Of a stretch of 64,000 bases of DNA, positions 26,107 to 35,486 are shown piece after piece. The DNA is taken from positions 1 through 64,000 of the forward strand of contig JAIETL010000020.1 of NCBI GenBank assembly GCA_019745195.1, given 5' to 3'. Position 1 is the stretch's first letter. Every line of letters starts with the position of its first letter. Both the position numbers and the translations under genes were made by a program. The DNA comes from Beijerinckiaceae bacterium (lineage in GTDB: Bacteria; Pseudomonadota; Alphaproteobacteria; Rhizobiales; Beijerinckiaceae). The notes below the pieces were generated by a model. The model did no database searches and had not been told where the DNA came from. It was given only the letters and a program-made list of their open reading frames with translations.

Positions 26107-27297
26107 ATGACCGAACACAACATCCGGAATTTTTCGATCAACTTCGGGCCGCAGCATCCCGCTGCCCACGGCGTGCTTCGCCTCGTGCTTGAACTCGACG
26201 GCGAGGTCGTCGAACGCGTCGATCCACATATCGGCCTGCTGCATCGCGGCACCGAAAAACTGATCGAGGCAAAAACCTATCTGCAGGCGCTGCCTTATTT
26301 CGACCGGCTCGACTATGTCGCGCCGATGAACCAGGAGCATGCCTATTCGCTCGCGGTCGAGAAGCTGATGGGCGTCACGGTCCCGCGGCGCGGCCAGCTG
26401 ATCCGGGTGCTCTATTCTGAGATCGGCCGCATCCTCTCGCATATCCTCAACGTCACCACGCAGGCGATGGATGTCGGCGCGCTGACGCCGCCGCTCTGGG
26501 GCTTCGAGGAACGCGAAAAGCTGATGATCTTCTACGAGCGGGCCTGCGGCGCCCGCATGCATGCGGCCTATGTCAGGCCCGGCGGCGTGCATCAGGACCT
26601 GCCGGTCTCGCTGATCCACGACATCGCCGAGTGGTGCGACCCGTTCCTCAAGGTCTGCGACGACCTCGAGACGCTGCTGACCGACAACCGCATCTTCAAG
26701 CAGCGCAATGTCGATATCGGCGTCGTCGATCTCGAAACCTGCTGGAAATGGGGCTTTTCGGGCGTGATGGTGCGCGGCTCGGGCGCGCCCTGGGATCTGC
26801 GCAAGGCGCAGCCCTATGAGTGCTATGAGGAGATGGAATTCGACATCCCCGTCGGCAAGAACGGCGACTGCTACGACCGCTATCACATCCGCATGGAAGA
26901 GATGCGCCAGTCAGTGCGCATCATGAAGCAGTGCTGCGAGAAGCTGATGGCGCCCGATGGCGGCGGGCCGATTTCGTCGCTCGACGGCAAGATGGTGCCG
27001 CCAAAGCGCGGCGAGATGAAGCGCTCGATGGAAGCGCTGATCCACCATTTCAAGCTCTACACCGAGGGCTACAAGGTGCCGGCCGGTGAGGTCTACGCGG
27101 CGGTCGAGGCGCCCAAGGGCGAATTCGGCGTCTATCTCGTCTCCGACGGCACCAACAAACCCTATCGCTGCAAGATCAAGGCGCCGGGCTTCGCGCATCT
27201 GCAGGCGATGGATTTCATGTGCAGGAAACACATGCTGGCGGATGTGTCAGCCATTTTGGGCTCGCTGGATATCGTGTTCGGGGAGGTGGACCGGTGA
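26107..27297 (+). CDS. nuoD: NADH-quinone oxidoreductase subunit D
   Basis: A 396-residue 49-kDa-type subunit forming the quinone pocket with NuoB. Landmarks are the opening [39 protein letters not shown], and the closing region [30 protein letters not shown]. Length is normal. The gene is preceded by the inverted repeat array, which leaves its ribosome site (GAGGCGAAG) intact. Its stop overlaps the GTG of a small secreted-protein gene. Confidence 0.97.
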   Translation: MTEHNIRNFSINFGPQHPAAHGVLRLVLELDGEVVERVDPHIGLLHRGTEKLIEAKTYLQALPYFDRLDYVAPMNQEHAYSLAVEKLMGVTVPRRGQLIRVLYSEIGRILSHILNVTTQAMDVGALTPPLWGFEEREKLMIFYERACGARMHAAYVRPGGVHQDLPVSLIHDIAEWCDPFLKVCDDLETLLTDNRIFKQRNVDIGVVDLETCWKWGFSGVMVRGSGAPWDLRKAQPYECYEEMEFDIPVGKNGDCYDRYHIRMEEMRQSVRIMKQCCEKLMAPDGGGPISSLDGKMVPPKRGEMKRSMEALIHHFKLYTEGYKVPAGEVYAAVEAPKGEFGVYLVSDGTNKPYRCKIKAPGFAHLQAMDFMCRKHMLADVSAILGSLDIVFGEVDR

Positions 27298-27662
27298 AGC
27301 TCTTGACCGCCCTTGCAGTGCTGATGGCCGTCAGCCTCGGTGCGCCGTCAAGCGGCCATGCCCAAGGTATCTTGCAGGAACTGCTCGATATTCAACATTC
27401 AATGGAGCGGCGGGCGACCGAACAGCGTGCTGACCGCGTCATGCCCGACCACTGTAGCGATCCTGCCTATCCGTGTAAGAAGCAATTGTTGGAAGGTGGG
27501 TGGATCATAAAACTCCGTGGCGAAGACCACAGAGTAATCGATGCCGAGCATGAGGTGACAATTTTGGTTAAGGACAGCGCTTACAAATTCTGCCTAGCGA
27601 GCGTTCATCCTTACAACAAAACTCAATTGCCTTGTCTAGATTTACACGTCGCCTCGAATTAA
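27294..27662 (+). CDS. Small secreted protein of unknown function between nuoD and nuoE
   Basis: A 122-residue protein from GTG 27294, which overlaps the nuoD stop and follows GGGGAGGTGG. The first 25 residues ([24 protein letters not shown]) form a clear signal peptide. The mature part has four cysteines ([28 protein letters not shown]), which suggests two disulfides. I do not recognise a family. From about 27480 to the end, base use is visibly richer in A and T than that of neighbouring nuo genes, with rare-looking codons (TTA, CTA, AAA), which points to acquisition from elsewhere. A periplasmic protein has no expected place in the complex I operon. Confidence 0.65.
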   Translation: MKLLTALAVLMAVSLGAPSSGHAQGILQELLDIQHSMERRATEQRADRVMPDHCSDPAYPCKKQLLEGGWIIKLRGEDHRVIDAEHEVTILVKDSAYKFCLASVHPYNKTQLPCLDLHVASN

Positions 27663-27674
27663 CTGAGCGAAATC

Positions 27675-28904
27675 ATGTCCGTCCGTCGTCTCGCCCCCGA
27701 TCATGTCCAGCCCGGCTCTTTCGCCTTCGATGCAGCGAACGAGAACTGGGCCGATCGTGAGATCGCCAAATATCCGGCCGGCCGGCAGGCTTCGGCTGTG
27801 ATCCCGCTGCTGTGGAAGGCGCAGGAGCAGCATGATGGCTGGGTTCCGCGCGCCGCGATCGAGGCGGTGGCGCGCAAGCTCGACATGGCGCCGATGCGCG
27901 TCATGGAAATCGCGACCTTCTACACCATGTTCAACCTGCAGCCGGTCGGCGAGCACTTCATCCAGCTTTGCGGCACGACGCCCTGCGCGCTGCGCGGCGC
28001 CGAGGCGATCCGCAAGGTCTGCGAGGAGGTGATCGGGCCGCAATCCACCGTCACCGCCGACGGAAAGCTGTCCTGGCTCGAGGTGGAATGCCTCGGTGCC
28101 TGCTGCAACGCGCCGATGGCGCAGATCAATTTCGATTATTACGAGGACCTGACGCCGGAGAATTTCCGCGCGTTGCTCGACGATCTGCGCCATGGCCGGC
28201 CGACAAAGCCCGGCCCGCAGAATGGCCGCTCCTGCTCGGAGCCGCTCGGCGGCGGGCAGACGCTGAAGGATGCGGCGCTCTATGACGGCACGGTGATCGG
28301 CGCGGGCGACTGGCAGGCCCGCATCGCCGACCAGCGCAAGGCCGCAGCCGAAGCTGCCGCGGCGAAGGCCGCCGCCGAGGCTGCCGCAAAGGCCGCCGAG
28401 GCGACGCCGGCGGCCGTCGAAGCCAAGCCCGCGACGGAAACCGCCGCCGCCGGTCGCCCGAAGCCGTCCGAGGCGGGCCAACCCTCCGGTGCGGCGCAGG
28501 ATACGCCTGCCGCCAATGGCAGGGTTGCGGTCGCGGCCGTCAAGGAATCGGCCAAGCCGGCCGATGCACAGTCCGCGATCCCGACGCCAGCCGCAAAAGT
28601 TGCGACCGCTCCGGCAATCGCCGAGAGCAAACCCCAACTGCTGACCGCTGCCCGCGACGGCAAGCCCGACGACCTCTCGCTGATCTGGGGCGTCGGTCCG
28701 AAACTTGCGACGATGCTCAACGGCATGGGGGTCTGGCATTTCGACCAGATCGCCGGCTGGAAGGCCGAGGAACTCGCCTGGGTCGATGCGCGGCTGACCG
28801 GCTTCAAGGGCCGCGCCACGCGCGACGACTGGATCTCGCAGGCGAAAAAACTCAGCACGGGCTGGCGGCCGGATTCGGCCCTCGGCGACAAGCCGGTGAA
28901 GTGA
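27675..28904 (+). CDS. nuoE: NADH-quinone oxidoreductase subunit E with long C-terminal extension
   Basis: A 409-residue 24-kDa-type subunit. Residues 1-190 or so are the thioredoxin-like [2Fe-2S] domain, with cysteines in [12 protein letters not shown] and [14 protein letters not shown]. Then follows an Ala/Lys/Pro-rich linker (about 215-325) and a compact end domain ([31 protein letters not shown]) that looks like a helix-hairpin-helix fold. Classical NuoE proteins are about 160-250 residues; long forms with this tail are known in alphaproteobacteria. The tail's role is unknown. Confidence 0.95.
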   Translation: MSVRRLAPDHVQPGSFAFDAANENWADREIAKYPAGRQASAVIPLLWKAQEQHDGWVPRAAIEAVARKLDMAPMRVMEIATFYTMFNLQPVGEHFIQLCGTTPCALRGAEAIRKVCEEVIGPQSTVTADGKLSWLEVECLGACCNAPMAQINFDYYEDLTPENFRALLDDLRHGRPTKPGPQNGRSCSEPLGGGQTLKDAALYDGTVIGAGDWQARIADQRKAAAEAAAAKAAAEAAAKAAEATPAAVEAKPATETAAAGRPKPSEAGQPSGAAQDTPAANGRVAVAAVKESAKPADAQSAIPTPAAKVATAPAIAESKPQLLTAARDGKPDDLSLIWGVGPKLATMLNGMGVWHFDQIAGWKAEELAWVDARLTGFKGRATRDDWISQAKKLSTGWRPDSALGDKPVK

Positions 28905-28914
28905 GGCGACGACG

Positions 28915-30219
28915 ATGCTCGCAGACCGCGACCGGATTTTCACCAATCTCTACGGCCGGCACGACCTCTCGCTGAAGGGCGCGATGCAGCGCGGGGCCTG
29001 GGACGGCACGAAATTCCTGCTGGAGCAGGGCCGCGACTGGATCATCGACGAGATGAAGAAGTCCGGCCTGCGCGGGCGCGGCGGGGCGGGCTTTCCGACC
29101 GGCCTGAAATGGTCGTTCATGCCCAAGACCAATGACGGCCGGCCGCATTACCTCGTCGTCAACGCCGACGAATCGGAGCCGGGCACCTGCAAGGACCGCG
29201 AGATCATGCGCAACGACCCGCATACGCTGGTCGAGGGCTGCCTGATCGCCTCCTTCGCGATGGGCGCGCACGCGGCCTATATCTACATCCGGGGCGAATA
29301 CATCCGCGAGCGCGAGGCGCTGCAGCGCGCCGTCGACGAGGCCTATGAGGCAAACCTCATCGGCCAGAACAACAAGCACGGCTATCCCTTCGATCTCTAT
29401 GTGCATCACGGCGCCGGAGCCTATATCTGCGGCGAGGAGACGGCGCTGCTCGAAAGCCTCGAAGGCAAGAAGGGTATGCCGCGCCTGAAACCGCCTTTCC
29501 CGGCCAATGTCGGCCTCTATGGCTGCCCGACCACCGTCAACAACGTCGAGTCGATCGCGGTCGCGCCGACGATCCTGCGCCGCGGCGCGTCGTGGTTTTC
29601 CTCGCTCGGCAACCCCAACAATGTCGGCACGAAGCTGTTCTGCGTCTCGGGGCATGTGAACAAGCCCTGCAATGTCGAAGAGGTGATGGGTATCCCGTTC
29701 CGCGAGCTGATCGACCGCCACTGCGGCGGCGTGCGCGGCGGCTGGGACAACCTGATGGCCGTCATCCCCGGCGGCTCTTCGGTGCGCATGGTACCGGCCG
29801 AGCAGATCATCGACACACCGATGGATTTCGACTCGCTCTCCAAGCTGAAATCCGGTCTCGGCACGGCGGCCGTCATCGTGATGGACAAGTCGACCGACAT
29901 CGTCCGCGCCATCGCCCGGATCAGCTATTTCTACAAGCATGAGAGCTGCGGCCAGTGTACGCCCTGCCGCGAGGGCACGGGCTGGATGTGGCGCGTGATG
30001 ACGCGCATGGCCGAGGGCAGGGCGCAGAAGCGCGAGATCGACATGCTGCTCGACGTCACCAAGCAGATCGAGGGGCACACCATCTGCGCGCTCGGCGACG
30101 CCGCCGCCTGGCCGATCCAGGGCCTGATCGCGCATTTCCGTCACGAGATCGAGAAGCGCATCGACGATTATTCGGCGAACCCGCATAGCGAGCCCGTGCG
30201 GCTGATGGCGGCGGAGTGA
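28915..30219 (+). CDS. nuoF: NADH-quinone oxidoreductase subunit F
   Basis: A 434-residue 51-kDa-type subunit that binds NADH and FMN and carries a 4Fe-4S cluster. Visible are the FMN/NADH loop [20 protein letters not shown], the flavin segment [16 protein letters not shown], and cluster cysteines [14 protein letters not shown] with a distal cysteine in [13 protein letters not shown]. Length is normal. Its stop overlaps the GTG of the small coiled-coil gene that follows. Confidence 0.97.
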   Translation: MLADRDRIFTNLYGRHDLSLKGAMQRGAWDGTKFLLEQGRDWIIDEMKKSGLRGRGGAGFPTGLKWSFMPKTNDGRPHYLVVNADESEPGTCKDREIMRNDPHTLVEGCLIASFAMGAHAAYIYIRGEYIREREALQRAVDEAYEANLIGQNNKHGYPFDLYVHHGAGAYICGEETALLESLEGKKGMPRLKPPFPANVGLYGCPTTVNNVESIAVAPTILRRGASWFSSLGNPNNVGTKLFCVSGHVNKPCNVEEVMGIPFRELIDRHCGGVRGGWDNLMAVIPGGSSVRMVPAEQIIDTPMDFDSLSKLKSGLGTAAVIVMDKSTDIVRAIARISYFYKHESCGQCTPCREGTGWMWRVMTRMAEGRAQKREIDMLLDVTKQIEGHTICALGDAAAWPIQGLIAHFRHEIEKRIDDYSANPHSEPVRLMAAE

Positions 30220-30431
30220 AGGCGATGGCCGATGAACCCGACAACATCGTTCTCGTGATGCTGCACCGGATGGATGGAAAGCTCGACCGCATCATCGAGG
30301 ACGTTCAGAACCTGAAGGTTCGGATGACCTCGGTGGAGGAAGGGCTGGTCGGCGTGAACCGCCGCGTCGATCGGATCGAGGAACGGCTGGACCGGATCGA
30401 GCGCAGGCTCGATCTGACGGAAGTGCGGTGA
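30216..30431 (+). CDS. Small coiled-coil protein inserted between nuoF and nuoG
   Basis: A 71-residue charged helical protein. The GTG at 30216 overlaps the nuoF stop; ATG 30225 (68 residues) is an equally good start with GAAGGC ahead. The sequence is dominated by heptads ([20 protein letters not shown], then [15 protein letters not shown]), so it should form a coiled coil. There is no signal peptide and no recognised family. The opening ([17 protein letters not shown]) resembles that of the small gene between nuoB and nuoC. It could be a non-enzymatic assembly or stability factor, or a neutral passenger; nothing in the sequence decides this. Confidence 0.65.
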   Translation: MKAMADEPDNIVLVMLHRMDGKLDRIIEDVQNLKVRMTSVEEGLVGVNRRVDRIEERLDRIERRLDLTEVR

Positions 30432-30441
30432 AGGCTGAGAG

Positions 30442-32502
30442 ATGACCAAACTCCTCATCGACGGCATCGAGGTCGACGTTCCGGCCGATTACACGGTCCT
30501 GCAGGCCTGCGAGGCGGCTGGAGCCGAGGTGCCGCGCTTCTGCTTCCATGAACGGCTTTCCATCGCCGGCAATTGCCGGATGTGTCTCGTCGAGGTGAAG
30601 GGCGGCCCGCCCAAGCCCCAGGCCTCCTGCGCCATCGGCGTGCGCGACCTGCGCCCCGGCCCCAATGGCGAGCCGCCGGTCGTCTCGACCAAGTCGCCCA
30701 TGGTCAGGAAGGCGCGCGAGGGGGTGATGGAGTTTCTCCTGATCAACCACCCGCTCGATTGCCCGATCTGCGACCAGGGCGGCGAATGCGACCTGCAGGA
30801 CCAGGCCATGGCCTATGGCGTGGATACGTCCCGCTATGCCGAGAACAAGCGCGCCGTCGAGGACAAGTATATCGGCCCGCTGGTGAAGACCTCGATGACG
30901 CGCTGTATCCAGTGCACGCGCTGCGTCCGCTTCACCACCGAAGTCGCCGGCGGGCAGGACCTCGGCGCGATCGGCCGCGGCGAGGACATGGAGATCACGA
31001 CCTATCTCGAACAGGCGATGACCTCGGAGCTGCAGGGCAACGTCGTCGATCTTTGCCCTGTCGGCGCGCTGACCTCCAAACCCTACCAGAACAAGGCGCG
31101 GCCCTGGGAGCTGACCAAGACGCAGTCGATCGACGTGATGGACGCGGTCGGCTCGGCGATCCGGGTCGATTCGCGCGGCCGCGAGGTCATGCGCATCCTG
31201 CCGCGCCTCAACGAGGCGGTGAACGAGGAGTGGATCTCCGACAAGACGCGCCACATCGTCGATGGGCTGCGCACGCAGCGGCTCGACCGGCCCTATATCC
31301 GCGTCGATGGCGCTCTGAAGCCCGCAAGCTGGGCCGTGGCCTTTGCGTTGATCGCCGCGAAGGTGAAGGCTGCGATCCCTGCCAGGATCGGCGCGATCGC
31401 CGGCGATCTTGCGGCCGTCGAGGAGATGTTCGCGCTGAAAGCGCTTATGGGCTCGCTCGGCAGCGCCAATCTCGACTGCCGGCAGGACGGGACGAAGCTG
31501 CACCCCAAATTCGGCCGTGCATCCTATGTGCTGAACGCCGGCATCGCCGGCATCGACGAGGCGGATTCGCTGCTGATAATCGGTGCGAACCCGCGCAAGG
31601 AAGCGCCGATCCTGAACGCGCGCATCCGCAAGCGCTGGCTGCGCGGCGACCTCAAGGTCAGCCTCGTCGGCGAGCAGGCCGATCTGACCTACGCTTACGA
31701 CTATCTCGGGGCGGGTCCGGATTCGCTGGCCGAACTGATCAGGACCGCGACCGCCGGAAAAGCGAAGCCGATGGTGCTGGTCGGGCAGGGCGCGCTGGCG
31801 CGGCCCGATGGCGAGGCGATCCTGTCGATGACGGCCAAGGCGGCGCAGCTTCTGGGAGCCGGCGAGGGCTGGAGCGGGTTTGGCGTGCTGCACACGGCGG
31901 CAGCCCGCGTCGGCGGGCTCGATCTCGGCTTCGTGCCGGGTGAGGGCGGCACGGACGTCGCCGGCATGCTCCAGCCCGGCGCGCTCGATCTGCTGTTCCT
32001 GCTCGGCGCCGACGAGGTCGAGGTTCCGGCCGGGGCCTTCGTGGTCTATCAGGGCACGCATGGCGACAAGGGCGCGCATCGCGCCGACGTCATCCTGCCG
32101 GGCGCAGCCTACACCGAGAAATCGGGCACCTATGTCAACACCGAGGGCAGGGTGCAGATGACCGGCCGCTCGACCTTCCCGCCGGGCGACGCGCGTGAGG
32201 ACTGGGCGATCCTGCGCGCGCTCTCGGCGGCGCTGGGCAAGACTCTGCCCTTCGATTCGCTCGCCGGACTGCGCAAGGCCCTCTATGCCGAGCATCCGCA
32301 TTTCGCGGCGATCGACTCAGCGCCCGTCAACGATGCAGGCCCGCTCGCCTCGCTCGCCGGCCTCGGTGGCAAGGCCGAGAAGGCAGGTTTCGTCTCGCCC
32401 GTCAGCGACTTCTACCAGACCAACCCGATCGCGCGCGCATCCGCCGTGATGGCCGAATGCTCGGCGCTGGCCTCGGGCCGCATGCGGCAGGCGGCGGAGT
32501 AA
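30442..32502 (+). CDS. nuoG: NADH-quinone oxidoreductase subunit G
   Basis: A 686-residue 75-kDa-type subunit holding several iron-sulfur clusters. The N-terminal ferredoxin part has [19 protein letters not shown]; the His/Cys ligand group reads [18 protein letters not shown]; and a 4Fe-4S set is [10 protein letters not shown] with a distal cysteine in [12 protein letters not shown]. The rest is the molybdopterin-oxidoreductase-like domain typical of NuoG, without molybdenum ligands expected. It is separated from nuoF by a small gene and followed four bases later by nuoH. Confidence 0.97.
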   Translation: MTKLLIDGIEVDVPADYTVLQACEAAGAEVPRFCFHERLSIAGNCRMCLVEVKGGPPKPQASCAIGVRDLRPGPNGEPPVVSTKSPMVRKAREGVMEFLLINHPLDCPICDQGGECDLQDQAMAYGVDTSRYAENKRAVEDKYIGPLVKTSMTRCIQCTRCVRFTTEVAGGQDLGAIGRGEDMEITTYLEQAMTSELQGNVVDLCPVGALTSKPYQNKARPWELTKTQSIDVMDAVGSAIRVDSRGREVMRILPRLNEAVNEEWISDKTRHIVDGLRTQRLDRPYIRVDGALKPASWAVAFALIAAKVKAAIPARIGAIAGDLAAVEEMFALKALMGSLGSANLDCRQDGTKLHPKFGRASYVLNAGIAGIDEADSLLIIGANPRKEAPILNARIRKRWLRGDLKVSLVGEQADLTYAYDYLGAGPDSLAELIRTATAGKAKPMVLVGQGALARPDGEAILSMTAKAAQLLGAGEGWSGFGVLHTAAARVGGLDLGFVPGEGGTDVAGMLQPGALDLLFLLGADEVEVPAGAFVVYQGTHGDKGAHRADVILPGAAYTEKSGTYVNTEGRVQMTGRSTFPPGDAREDWAILRALSAALGKTLPFDSLAGLRKALYAEHPHFAAIDSAPVNDAGPLASLAGLGGKAEKAGFVSPVSDFYQTNPIARASAVMAECSALASGRMRQAAE

Positions 32503-32506
32503 GGCC

Positions 32507-33526
32507 ATGACCTGGGATCTCGTCCTCGACCTGCTGATCATGCTGGGCAAGAGCTTCCTGCTCATCGCCTGTCTGCTCGTCTTCATCGCCTATATCCTGC
32601 TCGCCGACCGCAAGATCTGGGCTGCGGTGCAGCTCCGGCGCGGACCCAATGTGGTCGGGCCGTTCGGTCTGTTCCAGAGCTTCGCCGACCTGCTCAAATT
32701 CGCCTTCAAGGAGCCGATCATTCCGTCGGGGGCCAACAAGGGCGTGTTCCTGCTCGCCCCGCTGGTGACCTGCCTGCTGGCGCTCTCGGCCTGGGCGGTG
32801 ATCCCGGTGGCGGAAGGCTGGGCGATCGCCGACATCAATGTCGGCATCCTCTATGTACTGGCGATCTCGTCGCTCGGCATCTACGGCGTGATCATGGCCG
32901 GCTGGGCCTCGAACTCGAAATACCCGTTCATGGGCGCGCTGCGCTCGGCGGCGCAGATGGTCTCCTACGAGGTCTCGATCGGCTTCGTCATCATCACCGT
33001 GCTGCTCTGCGTCGGCTCGCTCAACCTCTCGGCCATCGTCGAGGCGCAGAACTCGCGCGCGGGTCTCTTCGGCTGGTACTGGCTGCCGCTGTTTCCGATG
33101 TTCGTGATCTTCTTCATCTCGGCTTTGGCCGAGACGAACCGGCCGCCCTTCGACCTGCCGGAGGCGGAATCGGAGCTCGTCGCCGGCTACATGGTCGAAT
33201 ACTCCTCGACGCCTTATCTGCTTTTCATGCTCGGCGAATACGTGGCGATCATGACCATGTGCGCGCTGATGACGATCCTGTTTCTCGGCGGCTGGCTGCC
33301 GCCATTCCCGATCGCGCCCTTCACCTGGCTGCCGGGCGTGGTCTGGTTCGCGCTGAAGGTCTGCGCCGTCTTCTTCATGTTCGCGATGGTGAAGGCCTTC
33401 GTCCCGCGCTACCGCTACGACCAGTTGATGCGGCTGGGCTGGAAGGTGTTTCTGCCGCTGTCGCTGGCGTCGGTGGTGGTCGTGGCGCTGGTGCTGCAGA
33501 TCACGGGCTGGGGGCCGGTGCGCTGA
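32507..33526 (+). CDS. nuoH: NADH-quinone oxidoreductase subunit H
   Basis: A 339-residue membrane subunit with about eight spans that links the peripheral arm to the proton-pumping arm. Conserved loops include [30 protein letters not shown] and [21 protein letters not shown]. The C-terminus [20 protein letters not shown] is typical. Its stop TGA overlaps the ATG of a small membrane-protein gene. Confidence 0.97.
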   Translation: MTWDLVLDLLIMLGKSFLLIACLLVFIAYILLADRKIWAAVQLRRGPNVVGPFGLFQSFADLLKFAFKEPIIPSGANKGVFLLAPLVTCLLALSAWAVIPVAEGWAIADINVGILYVLAISSLGIYGVIMAGWASNSKYPFMGALRSAAQMVSYEVSIGFVIITVLLCVGSLNLSAIVEAQNSRAGLFGWYWLPLFPMFVIFFISALAETNRPPFDLPEAESELVAGYMVEYSSTPYLLFMLGEYVAIMTMCALMTILFLGGWLPPFPIAPFTWLPGVVWFALKVCAVFFMFAMVKAFVPRYRYDQLMRLGWKVFLPLSLASVVVVALVLQITGWGPVR

Positions 33527-33765
33527 TGTCGGCCTATGCCGGCCCGATCGGAGCCGTCGCCGGCCTCGCTCTTGGCCTGCTGGAGTACAGGCTGATCTCC
33601 GGCGTCGTTATCTCGGCGCTGCGGCGGACGAACAGCTCGGTGACGGAGGCCGAGCACGCGGATTACGAGCGCCGCATCCGCATCCTGCGGGCGGTGCTGC
33701 TGGTGATGACGGTCGGCGCGATGCCGGTGGTGGGGTACTTCGTCGGCCGGGCGTTCTCCGGCTGA
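33526..33765 (+). CDS. Small membrane protein between nuoH and nuoI
   Basis: A 79-residue protein with two hydrophobic spans (about residues 4-30 and 55-77) around a charged loop ([18 protein letters not shown]). The ATG shares its A with the nuoH stop (TGATG), which implies coupled translation. No family is recognised. It could be an accessory subunit of the membrane arm, as small extra subunits occur in alphaproteobacterial complex I, but this is speculation. Confidence 0.65.
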   Translation: MSAYAGPIGAVAGLALGLLEYRLISGVVISALRRTNSSVTEAEHADYERRIRILRAVLLVMTVGAMPVVGYFVGRAFSG

Positions 33766-33793
33766 GCCTGAAACGGAAGAGGACGAGGAAGCG

Positions 33794-34282
33794 ATGACAC
33801 TCGCGCAAGCCGCCAAAGGCCTGCTCCTCAAGGAGTTCGTCTCGGCGTTCGCCCTGTCGATGCGCTATCTGCTGAAGCCCAAGGCGACGCTGAACTACCC
33901 CTTCGAGAAGGGGGCGCTCAGCCCGCGCTTCCGGGGCGAGCATGCGCTGCGCCGCTATCCCAACGGCGAGGAGCGTTGCATCGCCTGCAAGCTCTGCGAA
34001 GCGATCTGCCCGGCGCAGGCGATTACCATCGAGGCCGGGCCGCGCCGCAACGACGGCACGCGCCGCACGACGCGCTACGACATCGACATGACGAAGTGCA
34101 TCTATTGCGGCTTCTGCCAGGAGGCCTGCCCGGTCGACGCCATCGTCGAGGGGCCGAATTTCGAGTTCGCCACCGAAACCCGCGAGGAGCTGTTCTATGA
34201 CAAGGACCGGCTGCTCGCGAACGGGGCGCGCTGGGAGCGCGAGATCGCGCGCAACATCGCGATGGACGCGCCGTATCGGTGA
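33794..34282 (+). CDS. nuoI: NADH-quinone oxidoreductase subunit I
   Basis: A 162-residue ferredoxin-like subunit with two 4Fe-4S clusters, shown by [16 protein letters not shown] and [16 protein letters not shown]. The N-terminal amphipathic helix region ([18 protein letters not shown]) anchors it at the membrane. A GAGGAAGCG site precedes the ATG. A 264-base gap with a palindromic repeat separates it from nuoJ, the largest gap in the nuo run without a gene. Confidence 0.97.
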   Translation: MTLAQAAKGLLLKEFVSAFALSMRYLLKPKATLNYPFEKGALSPRFRGEHALRRYPNGEERCIACKLCEAICPAQAITIEAGPRRNDGTRRTTRYDIDMTKCIYCGFCQEACPVDAIVEGPNFEFATETREELFYDKDRLLANGARWEREIARNIAMDAPYR

Positions 34283-34299
34283 GTTTCTGACAACCTCCG

Positions 34300-34400
34300 C
34301 CGTCATCCCGGACAAGCCGCGAAGCGGCGCAGCTCCGGGATCCATAATAAGGTCAGGACGGCGCTCTATGATGGATCCCGGGTCAAGCCCGGGATGACGG
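34300..34400. repeat. Dispersed palindromic repeat, copy 1 (nuoI-nuoJ gap)
   Basis: About 100 bases bounded by CCGTCATCCCGG and CCGGGATGACGG, with inner arms CTCCGGGATCCAT and ATGGATCCCGGG. The same outer and inner arms recur at 43312-43422. It would fold into a long stem. It lies within the nuo transcript and could affect the level of downstream messages. Confidence 0.85.
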
Positions 34401-34546
34401 CGGTGGGGTTGAGATGGAAGAGAACAGTCCCGTCGCGCTGTTGTCGCGCCCGGTGGGCCTGACTATAGACGCTCCAGATCGCGGCCGACTCCAGAGTCGG
34501 ATGCGATGCAACAAGGGCCGCCCGCAAGGGCGGAAAGGCTGACCAG

Positions 34547-35170
34547 ATGAACGCCGCAGCGGCTTTCTTCTACCTCTTCGCGGGCGTCACGGTCGCCTCC
34601 GCCTTCATGGTGGTGACGGCGCGCAATCCCGTGCATTCGGTGCTCTTCCTGATCCTCGCCTTCGTCAACGCGGCAGGCCTGTTCCTCCTGCTCGGGGCCG
34701 AGTTCCTGGCGATGCTGCTGATCGTGGTCTATGTCGGCGCGGTCGCGGTGCTGTTCCTCTTCGTGGTGATGATGCTCGACGTCGATTTCGCCGAGTTCCG
34801 CCAGGGTTTCCAGAACTACCTGCCGGTCGGCGCGCTGATCGGGCTGATCTTCGCCGTCGAACTCCTCCTCGTCGTTGGAGCCTGGGCGATCGATCCGCAG
34901 ATCGTGCGCGCGCCGGTCTCGGCAATTCCCGCCACGATCAGCAACACCGAGGCGATCGGGCGTGTGCTCTACACGCAGTACATCTACTACTTCCAGGCCG
35001 CCGGGCTCGTGCTGCTGGTCGCCATGATCGGCGCGATCGTGCTGACTTTGCGCGATCGTCCCGGCGTCAAGCGCCAGGACATCCCGACGCAGAACGCGCG
35101 CACCAAGGCGGCTGCGATGGACGTCAAGCAGGTGCCCTCGCGCGCCGGCGTGCCCGAGGAGATGGCGTGA
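34547..35170 (+). CDS. nuoJ: NADH-quinone oxidoreductase subunit J
   Basis: A 207-residue membrane subunit with five spans, including the conserved [21 protein letters not shown] helix. The hydrophilic C-terminus (about 170-207) is somewhat long but usual for this class. The ATG at 34547 follows a GGAAAGGCTG site. The nuoK start overlaps its stop. Confidence 0.96.
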   Translation: MNAAAAFFYLFAGVTVASAFMVVTARNPVHSVLFLILAFVNAAGLFLLLGAEFLAMLLIVVYVGAVAVLFLFVVMMLDVDFAEFRQGFQNYLPVGALIGLIFAVELLLVVGAWAIDPQIVRAPVSAIPATISNTEAIGRVLYTQYIYYFQAAGLVLLVAMIGAIVLTLRDRPGVKRQDIPTQNARTKAAAMDVKQVPSRAGVPEEMA

Positions 35171-35475
35171 TGATCGGTCTCGGACATTATCTCGCCGTCG
35201 CCGCGATCCTGTTCACGCTCGGCGTGCTCGGAATTTTCCTGAACCGCAAGAACGTCATCGTCATCCTGATGTCGGTCGAGCTCATCCTGCTCGCGGTCAA
35301 CATCAATTTCGTCGCGTTCTCCAGCTTCCTGAACGACATCGTCGGCCAGATCTTCGCGCTGCTGGTGCTGACGGTCGCGGCGGCCGAGGCTGCCATCGGC
35401 CTCGCCATCCTCGTCGTCTACTTCCGCAACCGCGGCACGATCGCGGTGGAAGACATCAACATGATGAAGGGCTGA
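35167..35475 (+). CDS. nuoK: NADH-quinone oxidoreductase subunit K
   Basis: A 102-residue three-span subunit, with the conserved [20 protein letters not shown] region holding membrane glutamates used in proton transfer. GTG 35167 gives 102 residues, the usual rhizobial length, and overlaps the nuoJ TGA; ATG 35170 is one codon later and also possible. Confidence 0.96.
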   Translation: MMIGLGHYLAVAAILFTLGVLGIFLNRKNVIVILMSVELILLAVNINFVAFSSFLNDIVGQIFALLVLTVAAAEAAIGLAILVVYFRNRGTIAVEDINMMKG

Positions 35476-35486
35476 GCGGGCCGGCC

